Positions 22,422 to 33,979 of a stretch of 64,000 nucleotides of DNA are shown here, in pieces. The stretch is taken from the NCBI GenBank assembly GCA_020746875.1, contig JAGTJL010000028.1, positions 62,001-126,000 of the forward strand, read 5' to 3'. Every line of letters starts with the position of its first letter. The first letter of the stretch is position 1. Position numbers and translations under genes: made by a program. This stretch comes from Rhexocercosporidium sp. MPI-PUGE-AT-0058 (Eukaryota; Ascomycota; Leotiomycetes; Helotiales). Below the pieces are notes generated by a model, which was not told where the DNA came from, made no database searches, and saw only the letters and a program-made list of their open reading frames with translations.

Positions 22422-23252
22422 TCAAGCTCCAGCCACGAGTTCCGAGCGCAAGAATTCAGTGAAACCCTTCTCGATAGACGAGGAAAACGCAGCGAAGAAT
22501 GTCATAGCACTGGAGTGCGATGGTGGACAATGATGGATCTCCGAGTCGACTTCTAAATTGCGAATTCCTCTGATAGAAAGCAACTCCCAGACCCATTCCA
22601 ACGGCTCATATCGAACATTCGATAACGTCTTAAAGTCCGATGCAGAGTACTCCGGAAGACCCTCCCATCCAAGGGAAGGACGTCCTCCCTCAACCGTCAA
22701 CTTCAAACTCGCAACTTGCATGTGATCCTTTAGGAAATCGCACACACTGCTCCATTCGCAGCGGTCGTAATCGCGAGCATACACGGAGCCTTGCTTGACC
22801 AGGGAGATCTCGTGGATTATCGGTCTAGTCTGCTTCGTCACATCCGAGAAGAAAGGTATAATGGCTTCGATATCCCTGCCGAAACTAAACGACCTGTTCC
22901 CATAGAGAATATGTACAGTCTCTTCGTAAATCTTGCGATTCACGCCCATGATCGATACATGTAGGTCGACGTCCGTGATCAGATGGTAGGTTGTCGCATT
23001 ACTCTGGCGCACAAGATCGCGACTCAGAACGCGATATTGTGATCGCACATGCGGATCTTGACGCTTGTAGGTCTCTGGATCTTGATTTCGAATCTCGAAT
23101 GTACGTTCATTGCGGTCGTCAAAGAGGAGGGAGTAGATCATAAGTCGAATCTCGCTCGGGACTCGCATGAACGGAGACAGTTCGTCGGTCATTGCGAAGC
23201 TGTTGACTTTTGCGTATGGACAGTTGGTTAGACGAGCGTGAATTTGCTGCAC
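22422..23252 (-). CDS. F-box-like / DUF7730-type protein
   Basis: A single-exon frame of 276 residues. The family core is FMRVPSEIRLMIYSLLFDD, matching P-x-E-I-R-x-x-I-Y. The second block is VSIMGVNRKIYEETVHILYG (family pattern L-x-V-N-R-x-I-x-x-E-x-x-x-x-L-Y). The mid-region has SFGRDIEAIIPFFSDV and a stretch of Leu-rich strand-like sequence. The start may be Met21 (MTDELSPFMRVP), since the first 20 residues look unconserved. It shares the family of the gene at 20434-21594 but not close sequence, so the two are neighbours rather than a recent tandem duplicate. Function unknown. Confidence 0.72.
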   Translation of the reverse strand: MQQIHARLTNCPYAKVNSFAMTDELSPFMRVPSEIRLMIYSLLFDDRNERTFEIRNQDPETYKRQDPHVRSQYRVLSRDLVRQSNATTYHLITDVDLHVSIMGVNRKIYEETVHILYGNRSFSFGRDIEAIIPFFSDVTKQTRPIIHEISLVKQGSVYARDYDRCEWSSVCDFLKDHMQVASLKLTVEGGRPSLGWEGLPEYSASDFKTLSNVRYEPLEWVWELLSIRGIRNLEVDSEIHHCPPSHSSAMTFFAAFSSSIEKGFTEFLRSELVAGA

Positions 23253-24410
23253 ATGTTCTGACAGCAGGTATCGAGGAAGAAGGAATGCGCTGATATCATG
23301 AAACAGGATACGTTGAATAATAACTTTGCGCCATCAAGGTAGTTGCCGGAAGGCTCAAAACATATTGAATCCAATTGGCTCAGCTCGCTGGATACCCGAC
23401 GGTTCGCAGCATGCGCATGCTAATGCTACAGATGACCAAGGGTTCCATGCCGTGATAGGGTCTGATTCATGAATCCAAGCACGACTCAGCGATCCAGACG
23501 AGACAGTGCAGAAGAAAGCCCGTCGGCGGTGAGATTAATGGCGATTAGCTGGCCAAGACTAAGAGGAGATGCCGAGAAGAAACCCGACCAGTGTTCCGTT
23601 GCCATGGGCGAGAAAAAGAAACGGATGTGATAAGTCGGATATGATGGATCGCCTGGGAATTGGAGTTGGAAAAAGGGAATCGCAACCCAGTGTACCAGAC
23701 GTGCAAGACTATTAGGGGACATTTTGCACATCAACTGTAACAACAGGAAAGCTGAAGAGTGTCCCAAAAGAAGTAATAAAGCTTGACCTCGCCTAACTCG
23801 GGTTCGCGACAATTTCACGATAGGCTTTTGATAGCATGGCATCAGTGCCGAACGATATCAGACCTCGGGAAGAAAAAGAAAAGAAATCATTCCAAAGTAT
23901 AAGTCAACAGAAGTTTTCTGCTTGCGTGCAGGAGGAAACATTCCAGAAGGCAAGATCCCAGCCCTTTATATTCTCACGTGACTAGCTCCCCCAAGGCTTG
24001 GCAGCCCAGGCATTTGTTTTCCGCCGTTGCTCCCTTCAGCCTCCTCCATCAACATTTTCAACACCACGATCTCTTTTGGCAGCTATACAAAAGTCTATGG
24101 CTACAAATCCTCAGCGCTTGCAAGCCAAATCAAACCCATATGCATATCTAAAACCATTGCGTTCTAGATAGTGCGAAACTTGGTGTTGCAACTATTTTGG
24201 TGGGGATGCAGGTACCAGCCATCCTCTTTACGCGCAAAACACCAGCCATCGACGAGAATCCCAACCTCTCGCAATGCAAATGGCATCGGATAACTGCATG
24301 TATTTAACATGCAGCTCTGAACCCTGGTAAGTTTCTTTCCTCTTCATACTCGCTCACTCATCGTACGAAAGTATCGTATCTCGACTACAAATCCTCGTGC
24401 GACCGTCAAG
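23253..24410. other. Intergenic region
   Basis: This contains the upstream sequences of two divergent genes. CT-rich runs precede the plus-strand gene near 24330-24400. No additional gene is supported. Confidence 0.4.
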
Positions 24411-25289
24411 ATGCGTCTTAATACCTCGACCCAGACTCTCTTTGTAGTATCTTCACTCTTTTGCTTTGGTTCTTCTTTGCCGTTCCTGTCTCGGAGAGCT
24501 CCTGTCCTTGTACCACTGGTGAGGAGGGCAACTTACTCTGTTGTACCTGTTGATGGAGGCCCTACTGCGACAGATGATGGGTCTCCGGGTGCGACAATTG
24601 TCAAGACCATTATTCAAACCCCAGCACCAGTGACACTACCACCTGTCACCAATGTCGTTGTTTCGACGAAGATCATCGAAGGGCCAAAATCAACACAAAC
24701 TGTTTTGGTGACGATTACTCAGACTCCGGTCGCAGCAACTGCCACAACGACAGCCACAAAATATTCAATCATCGATGTCAGCCCTCCTCCTGTCACTGTT
24801 GTGATTCCTGCACCGGCGGCTTCGAATGCGGCCTCGAGGGCCTCAAAGCCGGACGCAGTTCCCACTCCATCAACAGTTTCCATCATAATTGCGACATCCT
24901 CGGGCTCCTCTGGTGAACCAACATCCACAAAAGCCACCCCAATAACCTCAACTTCAACATCGGTGTCGACCTCCGTTTCGAATGTTGCCACCCCCCCACC
25001 AGGCGCATCAACCTCATCTCCTTCGTCAGGCAGCTCTGCCATAGTTACGAGCTTACCGCCTGGTCAGCCTACCTCCATCCAGACCTCCGCCTCTACAGCT
25101 ATTGCCTCGACGTCAACCCTATCTTATGACAACGGTCAATGGCATACATACTATCCAACTTGGTCCAATGCAACTGGGACACCCACAGGCTTAACATCTG
25201 TGCCAACCTTGAAAGCCAGACTTGATTCTGCTGGAGCAGGAGTTGCCAATCATGGATTGATGGCTGCCTTTAAACAACTCATCTCTTGA
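24411..25289 (+). CDS. Ser/Thr-rich secreted (mucin-like) protein
   Basis: A single-exon, 292-residue protein. The N-terminus MRLNTSTQTLFVVSSLFCFG is a signal peptide, followed by SSLPFLSRRAP, where a dibasic RR could be a Kex2-type site. From about residue 45 to 240 the chain is dominated by Thr, Ser, Pro, Val and Ala (for example SSGSSGEPTSTKATPITSTS), typical of O-glycosylated cell-wall or secreted proteins. A less repetitive C-terminal part contains YDNGQWHTYYPTWSNATG and ends MAAFKQLIS. No clear GPI-anchor tail (small residues followed by a long hydrophobic run) is present. Function unknown; a wall or extracellular role is inferred from composition. Confidence 0.72.
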   Translation: MRLNTSTQTLFVVSSLFCFGSSLPFLSRRAPVLVPLVRRATYSVVPVDGGPTATDDGSPGATIVKTIIQTPAPVTLPPVTNVVVSTKIIEGPKSTQTVLVTITQTPVAATATTTATKYSIIDVSPPPVTVVIPAPAASNAASRASKPDAVPTPSTVSIIIATSSGSSGEPTSTKATPITSTSTSVSTSVSNVATPPPGASTSSPSSGSSAIVTSLPPGQPTSIQTSASTAIASTSTLSYDNGQWHTYYPTWSNATGTPTGLTSVPTLKARLDSAGAGVANHGLMAAFKQLIS

Positions 25290-25846
25290 GGCTTGGAGAC
25301 AACAAGAGTGGAACGAAAGCACGCAGTACATCCGCAGAGATGCGTAGGAATAAGAATAGAAACTCGATGGGGAATTGAGAGAGAAGAAGCAGGCTTACTG
25401 AAGCTGTAAATATTGGATTATTGTTCACATCCTGGAGTGAATGTTTTGGGATAGGGTCTGGAGCGCACCAAGAGCTGGAAGCGCATCCTTTCAGGCGTTG
25501 GGAAATTGAGAAATCAAGAACTGTATACCAAATAGATAGATAATTACTAATGAACTAGAAATTAAGAAGAATCAATTGAACCAACTTTCTCATTGCGATT
25601 TGTTGTGATTCTGGAACTAAACCCTCGAATTCCTCCTTGCACAGCCCAGCTCACTCTTTCTTTCCCTGCCGCCTGTTCAAGCGGCTGGGTTCATGACGCC
25701 GCCCGCCGAAGCGAGCTCTACTGGGTGCTGGACCTCCAGCTTCAACACGACTACACTCTCCATCTTTGATCCTCCCTCACGACATCAATGCCCCCAGCTT
25801 GAGCTTCACTGGCCATTGTGCACGATCTCACACCTAATATCTCGTC
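25290..25846. other. Intergenic region upstream of VPS35
   Basis: This is the 3' flank of the Ser/Thr-rich gene and the promoter of VPS35. Pyrimidine-rich runs lie just before the VPS35 start. Confidence 0.4.
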
Positions 25847-28677
25847 ATGGCCAGCCCTCCGGCTGTAGAAGATCAGGCTCGATTGCTGGAAGATGCCTTG
25901 ACGGTAGTGAGGCAGCAGACGCATCTGATGCGCAAGTGCTTGGAAACACCCGGGAAGCTTATGGATGCTTTGAAATGCAGGTAAGGTGATATCTAGACTA
26001 TGGCAGATATACCGGCAGGGGTTGTGGAGGATGCGCAGTGTTTGGGGGATGCTCTTGTGCTAACCTATCTACAGTTCCACTCTAGTATCGGAGCTTCGAA
26101 CAAGCAGTCTGGGACCCAAACAATACTACGAGTTGTACATGGCAGTATTCGATGCTCTGCGACACCTCTCCTCCTACCTGAAAGACTCGCATCCCGTAAA
26201 CCACCTGGCCGATTTGTACGAGCTGGTCCAATATGCGGGCAACATCATACCTCGATTATACCTGATGATAACAGTCGGCACGGTGTACATGTCGATCGAG
26301 GATGCGCCGGTCAAGGAGATCATGAAAGATATGATGGAGATGAGTAGGGGCGTACAGCATCCGATCCGAGGCCTCTTCCTACGATACTACCTCTCCGGCC
26401 AAGCGCGGGATAATCTGCCTATGGGCAATGGAGATGGACCCGAGGGGAATCTGCAGGATTCCATCAGCTTTACCCTGACGAATTTCGTGGAGATGAACAA
26501 ACTCTGGGTGCGATTACAGCACCAAGGGCATTCGAGGGAAAGGGAATTGCGGACACAGGAGCGGAAAGAGCTACAATTGCTTGTAGGGAACAACCTCGTC
26601 CGACTGAGCCAGCTGGTAGACCTGGAGACATACAAGAATGTAATTCTGCAGCCATTATTAGAGCAGGTGGTTCAATGCCGGGATGTTCTAGCGCAGGAAT
26701 ATCTCTTGGAAGTCATTACACAGGTTTTCCCGGACGAATACCACCTACATACTTTGGACCAATTCCTGGCAGCGGTTTCCCGCCTGAATCCACACGTCAA
26801 TGTCAAGGTTATTGTCATTGCACTGATGGACAGACTTTCTTCCTATGCTGCAAGGGAATCTGAGGCGCATCCAAAAGAAGACCGCGAAAAGTTGGAGCAG
26901 GAGGCAATCACCAAGTTGCTGGAAACGGTACGCTTGAGCCAAGAGAAGAAGCCAGAGCTGCCTGCTACGGAGAAAAATGGAGAGCAGCCACCAGTGGAGA
27001 CCAATGGATCTGGGGCCCCAAAGGAAGCACAACCGGAGGAACCGACTACCAAGGAAGAGCCTACGGAACCCGAGCCCGAGCCTGTCAATGGCTCTGATGG
27101 AACAGAAGAGAAGAAGAGTAGAGGCATTCCGGAGAACATCAAGCTCTACGAGATCTTTTTCGAGCAGGTTATGAACTTGGTCAATGCTCAGCATTTGCCG
27201 ATCCAGGACACCACAGCTTTGTTAGTCTCGCTTGCCAACCTAGCACTCAACATTTACCCGGAACGTCTGGACTATGTTGATCAAGTTCTGGATTACGCAA
27301 ATCAAAAGGTCAAGCAGCATGCCAACAGTGCAGACTTACACCATACGGAGTCGCAAACCAACCTCCTCAACTTACTTTTGGCGCCGATGAAATCCTACGT
27401 TTCTTTATTCACAGCATTGTCACTTCCACAATACATCCCACTTCTTCACTCCCAGACTTACCCGACCCGTAGAGCTGTGGCTGGTGAGTTGGCAAGGAAC
27501 TTACAGAGGAATATGATTAAGATTTCAACACTGCCTCAGCTGGAAGGAGCCCTGGAGATTTTGAAGGTTCTGATCAAGGAGGGTACTCAACAACCCGCTG
27601 GATATCCTGGTGTCCAGCAACGGAAAGCCATTGAGACTGACGAGACTGTTGAGGAGCAAGGCTGGCTTGCTCGGATAGTCCATCTCATCCACAGCGATGA
27701 CAATGATACGCAATACAAGTTATTGCAGATGACGAGAAAGGCATACGCCGAAGGAAACGAGAGAGTCAAGTTCACAACTCCAGCGCTTATCACCTCGGCC
27801 ATGAAGTTGGCAAGGCGGTACAAGGCCAGGGAGCACTACGACGACAACTGGGAATCACAGTCATCGGCGCTTTACAAATTCATGCACTCATCCCTCTCGA
27901 CGCTGTATACCCGCGTCCCAAGTTCTGCCGAACTCTGTTTGCGTCTTTTCGTCACTTGTGGTCAGATCGCAGATCAGACTGGGGCTGAGGAAGTCAGCTA
28001 CGAGTTCTTTGCTCAGGCTTTCACGATCTACGAGGAAGCAGTCAGTGACTCGAGAGCTCAATTCCAAGCAGTGTGCATCATAGCTGGAGCACTACACGAA
28101 CTCAGGAATTTTGGCAGAGAGAACTACGACACCTTGATTACCAAGTGCGCTCTTCATGGCAGCAAATTACTCAAAAAGCCAGATCAATGTCGGGCCGTGT
28201 ACTTGGCATCCCACCTATGGTGGGCTGTTCCTATTGTCGCCAAGGGCGAAACCGAGGATGACGAGAAGAAGGTAAGCTGGGCTTGTTCAATGTTTTGAGA
28301 CATGTGCTAATATTCATAGCTGTATCGTGATGGCAAGAGAGTTCTGGAGTGCCTTCAACGTGCTCTTCGTGTTGCGGACGCATGTATGGACACGGCTGTA
28401 TCTGTGGAACTTTTCGTCGAGATCCTGAACCGATACGTCTATTACTTTGATCAACAGAACGATGCTGTAAGTACATTTTGGTATTTACCAAGTCTCTATC
28501 TAACATTTGTAGGTCACCACAAAATATCTCAATGGCCTCATCGAACTCATCCACTCCAACCTCCAAACAAACCAAGAATCCGCCACAATTGACATGCCCA
28601 AACGTCATTTCCAACGGACAATAGAATACATCGCATCCAGAGAGTACGAAGGCGTGGTGACAACTGCAGCAAAGTAA
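25847..28677 (+). CDS. VPS35: VPS35, retromer cargo-recognition subunit
   Basis: VPS35 is the alpha-solenoid core of retromer (with VPS26 and VPS29), which retrieves cargo from endosomes to the Golgi or plasma membrane. Four exons (25847-25980, 26075-28271, 28320-28466, 28513-28677) close exactly as 880 residues, normal for fungal VPS35. The start [20 protein letters not shown] leads across intron 1 into [20 protein letters not shown] and [13 protein letters not shown]. Next comes the diagnostic [19 protein letters not shown] with [10 protein letters not shown], the VPS26-binding region. A Glu/Pro-rich insertion (about residues 350-400) is usual in filamentous fungi. The C-terminal solenoid that binds VPS29 includes [20 protein letters not shown] and ends [11 protein letters not shown]. 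Identification is secure. Confidence 0.97.
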
Positions 28678-29374
28678 TCGGGGGCAAAGAGCAGCGTGAG
28701 GGTGACATTGGTCAAGGGTGTGGCCATTTGTAAGAAGTTTTGATGGAAAGTTGGGTGTCTCGTGTGCCACGCTGAGACTACCAAAGCCAGTATGTGACTT
28801 GGACTTTGATGCAGGCAAAGGAAAGATGAAGAACTGCATCTTTCAGGCCCTTGGCACGCTATTTGTAATATTCAAGAGAGGAGAAATGAGAGGCTTGGAC
28901 GATAATCACATGATCTTGACTCGGTGACATCGGATTTGCTCTGTGACGTGTGCTTTGTTAATTCTAATGGCGTTGTGAGATCTCGTATACATTTTGATTA
29001 TCTTAGTGAAGCCTAAGCAGAAATTGTCCATGATCAATTGAGTTGTTTGCTGGTTGAAGAAATATCTCCAAGTGTTTTATCGGCTTCCAAGCTCTGGCCC
29101 AGCCGAGACGCGAACCATGCTTCAGACATCTCCAGCTCGTACTGAGTCCGACAACTCAATCCCACCACCACCATTCAACACCACACCTCTTTTCCCCTTC
29201 TTCTCCGTCCCTCGCAAATCACATTCCTTACCATCTAATACATTAGCACACAACCCTACGATGCGGCAATCGACCCAGCTGGACTGATTCAACTAATCCC
29301 TTATCAACGACTCGTCTCCTATCACATCATCCTCGCCGTCGCCACGCCTCATCCAACCCCATCAAATCCACACC
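28678..29374. other. Intergenic region between VPS35 and the M28 peptidase gene
   Basis: This stretch contains the VPS35 3' flank and the promoter of the next gene. C-rich tracts lie at 29155-29370. No gene is supported. Confidence 0.45.
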
Positions 29375-32083
29375 ATGCCCACCGACGAGAAACCCAATAA
29401 ATACGAACCGGTTCCTATCCCCACCTACGACGAAGCCATCGGTTCCTCCTCTCGCACAACTCCCATACCCCGAAACGACAATGCGCGCGAGACCGCCGAG
29501 CCAGCAGAGCGAGAAGGCCTCCTAGGTTCGGATATAGGGGGACGGACACCTGTGCCTACACGCAGAGCAGGATACAGACCGCCGACAGTAGAAGATGCCC
29601 CAGAAGATGACGAGCACGATACTTTCCTCAACCAAGATGGCACACCCGAACGGCGGCGGACGAGCCAGAGCAGCGAGGAGGACGATGTACGGCGCGAGCT
29701 CCAAGAGATGGACATTGAAGATCCGCCCGCAGCACAATCCGCATGGGGGAAACGCATATCGTCCCTCTCGCTCTCCTTACCCTTCAAATGGAAGTGGCCC
29801 TCAGGCCTAGGATTTAAGCCGCGCTGGCCGACCATCGATGCGAATTTCTGTATTGTGCTCGGAAGGTGTTTCGCCATTGTGCTGGTTATGTCTGTGGTTT
29901 ATCTGCTGTTCATGAGCGATATCTTTACATCTGCCGCTCAGAGGATGGCGGGGCAAATGTTCGATCCGGAAAATGTAAGGATCCATGTTCAGAGTATGGT
30001 GGATGAGAATCGCATCAAGGAGTACCTCCGCATCGTCACCAATACGGACCATTTGGCTGGCACGGAGGGCAATTTCGTCCTAGCGGAATATATCCAGACT
30101 TTCTTCCGCAGTAACTTCCTCGAGGACGTGCATATGGATCAATTTGATGTCTACTTAAATTTTCCCAAAGAAGGAGGAAGGAAGGTCGAACTTCTTAAGG
30201 GAGATGGGAGTGTGGAGTGGAGTGCGAAGATTGATGAGGATCCGGTTTATGGAGAGGGTGTTAGGGCCCAGACGCCAGTTTTCCATGGACACAGCAAGAG
30301 CGGTGATGTGACGGGCCCCGTCATATATGCCAATTACGGATCGAGGGAAGATTTCAAGAGTTTGTATGATAGTGGGATTGATACGAAGGGTGCGATTGCG
30401 CTCGTGAAATACTATGGGAGTCAGGGGGATAGGGCCTTGAAAGTAAAGGCAGCTGAACTTGCTGGGTTCGCAGGGTGTATAATATACAGTGATCCAAGGA
30501 ATGATGGGTTTGTGAAGGGGGAGGTGGCACCTGGTGGGAGATACATGCCTGAAGGGGGCGTACAGAGAGGTGCCGTGAGCCTGATGAGTTGGGTGGTTGG
30601 GGATGTTTTGACACCGGGATGGGCAAGTGTTAAAGGAGCAGAAAGAGTCCCAAAGGAGAACAATCCTGGACTTGTCAACATTCCAAGTATACCTCTCTCC
30701 TGGGGAGATGCACAACATCTCCTCAAGGCGATAGAAGGGCTCGGAGAGAAATGCCAGGATGAAAAGTGGCAAGGAGGTGTTCCGAACGTGGAATACTGGA
30801 CCGGGAATCTTAGCTCGCCTAGAGTGCATCTGGTCAATAACCAAGACGAAGATGAGCAACAGCCGATTTGGAATGTCATGGGCAAGATCACGGGAGTGGA
30901 GCAGAAAGAGAAATCCGTTATTGTGGGGAATCACCGCGATGCCTGGGTCTATGGAGCTACGGATCCTGGGTCTGGAACTGCTGTCATGATGGAGGTCATT
31001 CATATCTTCGGTGATCTCGTCGAACGCGGCTGGAGACCTCTTAGAACCATCGAATTCGCTTCTTGGGACGGCGAAGAGTACAACTTGATCGGCTCGACCG
31101 AGTATGTGGAAAACAACATGGAGAGACTACGACAAGATGGCTATGTCTATATCAACGTCGATGTGGCAGTAGGAGGCTCAAACTTCGTGGCAGCAGGCAG
31201 TCCGATATTCAAGAAATCCCTTTTGAGAGTCCTCGATCGCACAAGTGACATGGCGAAAAATGCCACATTGCGCGAGCTATGGGATAGACGGGGTGGCGAG
31301 CTCGATGGTCTGGGAGCTGGCAGTGATTACGTCGCATTCCAAGACATGGCCGGAACATCAAGTCTCAACATCGAGTTCACAGGCGATGGATTTCCTTACC
31401 ACTCTGCGTATGACAATTTTGAGTGGATGGAAACCGTCGGCGACCCAGGTTTCCAATATCACAAGATCCTTGCGCAGATCTGGGCGCTCCTCATTCTAGA
31501 ATACTCAGATCGTCTAGTCCTTCCTTTTGATATGACCGCCTACTCATCCGCACTCACGAAATGGTCCATGGACCTCGATAATTGGGTCAAGGATAAGGGC
31601 GTCAATCTCGATGGTAACACGCCGTGGAATATCGAGCCACTGAAAGATGCTGTTCTTCAGCTTGCGAAGGACGCGAGATTATTTGAGAAGTGGGAAGAGG
31701 AGTGGGATTCTATTGTTCTCGGGGGAGGAGGTTTCGAGAGCGCGATCCTGGCAGCTCATCGGAAGAGCCACAACAATCGGATGGCGAACTTTGAGACTCA
31801 TCTCTTAGATTTGGAGGAGGGCGGTGGTGTACGTATTTTTCCTTCTGCTTTCCTTCCCCTTTTCTTGACGACTCAAAATTCTAACGATGCACAGATACCC
31901 AATCGCACACAGTTCAAACATATCGTCTTCGGACCCCAACTCTGGTCTGGCTATGACGAAGCTTTCTTCCCCGCTATCCGCGACGCGGTCGATGCTAGGG
32001 ATTGGACACTTGCCCAGAAGCAAGTCCAGAAAGCTGCGGATGTTATTATGAGAGCTAGTAAGAAGTTGGTTGGAAATGCGTGA
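29375..32083 (+). CDS. Tre1/Tre2-like type II membrane protein, M28 (glutamate carboxypeptidase II-like)
   Basis: Relative of glutamate carboxypeptidase II and the transferrin receptor; yeast homologues Tre1/Tre2 act as adaptors for the ubiquitin ligase Rsp5. The cytosolic N-terminus carries a tyrosine motif (VPIPTYDEA), resembling the PPxY-type motifs such adaptors use. One membrane span (FCIVLGRCFAIVLVMSVVYL) lies near residues 158-180. The extracytosolic part has the PA domain and M28 domain. All expected zinc ligands are present: VGNHRDAWVYGATDPGSG (His, bridging Asp), SWDGEEY (two Glu), VDVAVGGSN (Asp) and PYHSAYDNF (His). So unlike yeast Tre proteins or the transferrin receptor, it could be catalytic. 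A 66-nt intron (31829-31894, GTACG to ACAG with CTAAC branch site) lies in frame, so the spliced protein has 880, not 902, residues. Confidence 0.92.
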   Translation: MPTDEKPNKYEPVPIPTYDEAIGSSSRTTPIPRNDNARETAEPAEREGLLGSDIGGRTPVPTRRAGYRPPTVEDAPEDDEHDTFLNQDGTPERRRTSQSSEEDDVRRELQEMDIEDPPAAQSAWGKRISSLSLSLPFKWKWPSGLGFKPRWPTIDANFCIVLGRCFAIVLVMSVVYLLFMSDIFTSAAQRMAGQMFDPENVRIHVQSMVDENRIKEYLRIVTNTDHLAGTEGNFVLAEYIQTFFRSNFLEDVHMDQFDVYLNFPKEGGRKVELLKGDGSVEWSAKIDEDPVYGEGVRAQTPVFHGHSKSGDVTGPVIYANYGSREDFKSLYDSGIDTKGAIALVKYYGSQGDRALKVKAAELAGFAGCIIYSDPRNDGFVKGEVAPGGRYMPEGGVQRGAVSLMSWVVGDVLTPGWASVKGAERVPKENNPGLVNIPSIPLSWGDAQHLLKAIEGLGEKCQDEKWQGGVPNVEYWTGNLSSPRVHLVNNQDEDEQQPIWNVMGKITGVEQKEKSVIVGNHRDAWVYGATDPGSGTAVMMEVIHIFGDLVERGWRPLRTIEFASWDGEEYNLIGSTEYVENNMERLRQDGYVYINVDVAVGGSNFVAAGSPIFKKSLLRVLDRTSDMAKNATLRELWDRRGGELDGLGAGSDYVAFQDMAGTSSLNIEFTGDGFPYHSAYDNFEWMETVGDPGFQYHKILAQIWALLILEYSDRLVLPFDMTAYSSALTKWSMDLDNWVKDKGVNLDGNTPWNIEPLKDAVLQLAKDARLFEKWEEEWDSIVLGGGGFESAILAAHRKSHNNRMANFETHLLDLEEGGGVRIFPSAFLPLFLTTQNSNDAQIPNRTQFKHIVFGPQLWSGYDEAFFPAIRDAVDARDWTLAQKQVQKAADVIMRASKKLVGNA

Positions 32084-33148
32084 TCTCACGCTCGACTGAT
32101 ACATCCGAAGGCTGGTGGGAACAAAAAATGGTTTCCTTTGTACAGGCGGCGAGAGCCCGTGGAGGCTGGGGCAGCGCGACGAGGGACGCGGACAGAAAGA
32201 GGTGTACATTCAACTTGACTTCAGCGTTTTCTTTCTACGCGCAGACGGATATTCCTATCTGTCTGTTGGATTATGGGACGGCAGGGCGTTACTCAAGTTA
32301 TTTGCATTTTGTACGGTGTTCTGGCGTTTGGTTGTGGGTTGGGAAATCACAAGTACTTGCTTAGAGCATACAGGCACCTGGCTGCAGGTGATTCATCGGT
32401 TCTTTTGTCGAGGTCCAAATAGGATAGGTTTGAACAAAGAATAAGCTTTTTATTCCGCCTACCTCTTTTGTATTTTTGTCTCGTTCCTGGTTCAGGTCTG
32501 GCTATTACTTTCCTTGTTAACGTCAGTCCCTGCCTGGCGAGACACACCCCGTCACGAGACGAATTTATAATTTAAAAAAATTAAGCCTCCCCTTTCTGGA
32601 TCTATAAAGTTTTATTAATATATCATTATTTCTCAGCCATTCCCCCCCCCAAGGAAACCAATCTACAACGGGAAAAATACCACCGTTGACCATACTGTCG
32701 ATCGTTTCTTTAACGCCGTCGATTACTGTTTTAATTATTTCCCCCCGTCTAATCACGACTATCCAAGCATTTTAGAAATTTGAAGCATTTAAATAAAGCT
32801 TTTACTACGAAAGGATACAACTCCAGATTTTGAAGCTATTCAGAGAGGAAAAAGAAGTCCGAGAAGTTACGCCGTGCGAGGAGAATGATATGAAACGCCA
32901 CATATTTCAGCTCCAGGATTTAGTGCTTAACAGCGTGCATTAATATGCATCAATCGGATTTCATTATATTGCATAATATTATTCAACTTATACACTGTTC
33001 TAAAGTTGGTTCAGAACGTGGCGCGAACAACAGAATTCTCTAAGTTTCCATTTGCTTGCGCCTACGTAGTATACAGTTGCCTACAGTAACCAGTACCTCT
33101 GACTTGTCATTTATATTTAGATTTTACAAGTCTCAAGCCTTGCCAGGC
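32084..33148. other. AT-rich region, no supported gene
   Basis: From about 32560 the base composition becomes strongly AT-rich with many stops in all frames, marking the edge of the repeat-rich accessory region. No transposase motif is readable. Confidence 0.4.
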
Positions 33149-33732
33149 GGCCGTATGTTTCCAATGCCTCGACTTTTCTGGAACATTATTTTACATGGCT
33201 CAACAGCCAAATTTGCATGCCGCCTTATGAGACGCGATGTGGGCCTATAAACAACAATATCACAACACAACAGCCAAAAATGAGGTTATTCGCATAACTG
33301 AAAATATAAAGAAATCAAGAAGTGTAAAAATTCGGATTTTATAAATAAATATTATATTACGCGATACGCAGGACACTGTTTATTCTTTTGATTATGCTTC
33401 ATTTGCCCGCAACGTGAGTATGCCGGAAGTTCCGCTAGCTTTTCTAGTATATCTCCTGTCTCTTTTCTCTTGACTTGGACCTGGTTTGCTCGGCTTTGGT
33501 TGAAGTGCCTTGTACACTAGATCTGTCCAATTCGAAGTAATATCATCGGTCGTGATCGTGCGCATATGAAGGTTTACATAGCTTCTTTAATCGTCGACGA
33601 CGTTACGATACGCAGATGAGACTTGGAATTCTGAGTTTATTATATTGTTGTTTATAGGCGGCATGCAAATTTGGCTGTTGAGCCATGTAAAATAATGTTC
33701 CAGAAAAGTCGAGGCATTGGAAACATACGGCC
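33149..33732. repeat. Inverted repeat pair, arms about 77-90 bp
   Basis: The left arm (33149-33225, starting GGCCGTATGTTTCCAATGCC) recurs inverted at about 33656-33732 with essentially no mismatch. A further block (ATAAACAACAATAT) matches at 33247-33260 and 33642-33655, after a roughly 21-nt insertion found only in the left copy. The spacer of about 380 bp is AT-rich and non-coding. This could be two copies of one repeat in opposite orientation, or the remains of a fold-back element. A short frame inside the arm (LDFSGTLFYMAQQPNLHAA on the minus strand of the right arm) might be a piece of a coding repeat. Confidence 0.7.
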
Positions 33733-33979
33733 TTGCCAGGCCTTTCCCTCCCTACTCTCCTGCAATTGCATTGTCTTTCCAGGATGATTAAGGTATTTGA
33801 GGGACATTCACTTTTAGTCTTCTCTTCTTCTTCTTTGTTTCGCAAAGTTCACGGCGAACAGCCTCCGACACATCGTGGGCACAATGACCCACCAAGGCGT
33901 CCCACTTTCATCAAATCCAATTAACGAGGATGAAAGTACTTCCCAACTCCGCTGGGCTGGCTGAATCAACCATATACGT

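Noticed and set aside
24719..25042. Minus-strand frame opposite the Ser/Thr-rich gene
   Set aside because: It is the mirror of a compositionally biased coding sequence; the plus strand has a signal peptide and a sensible ending.
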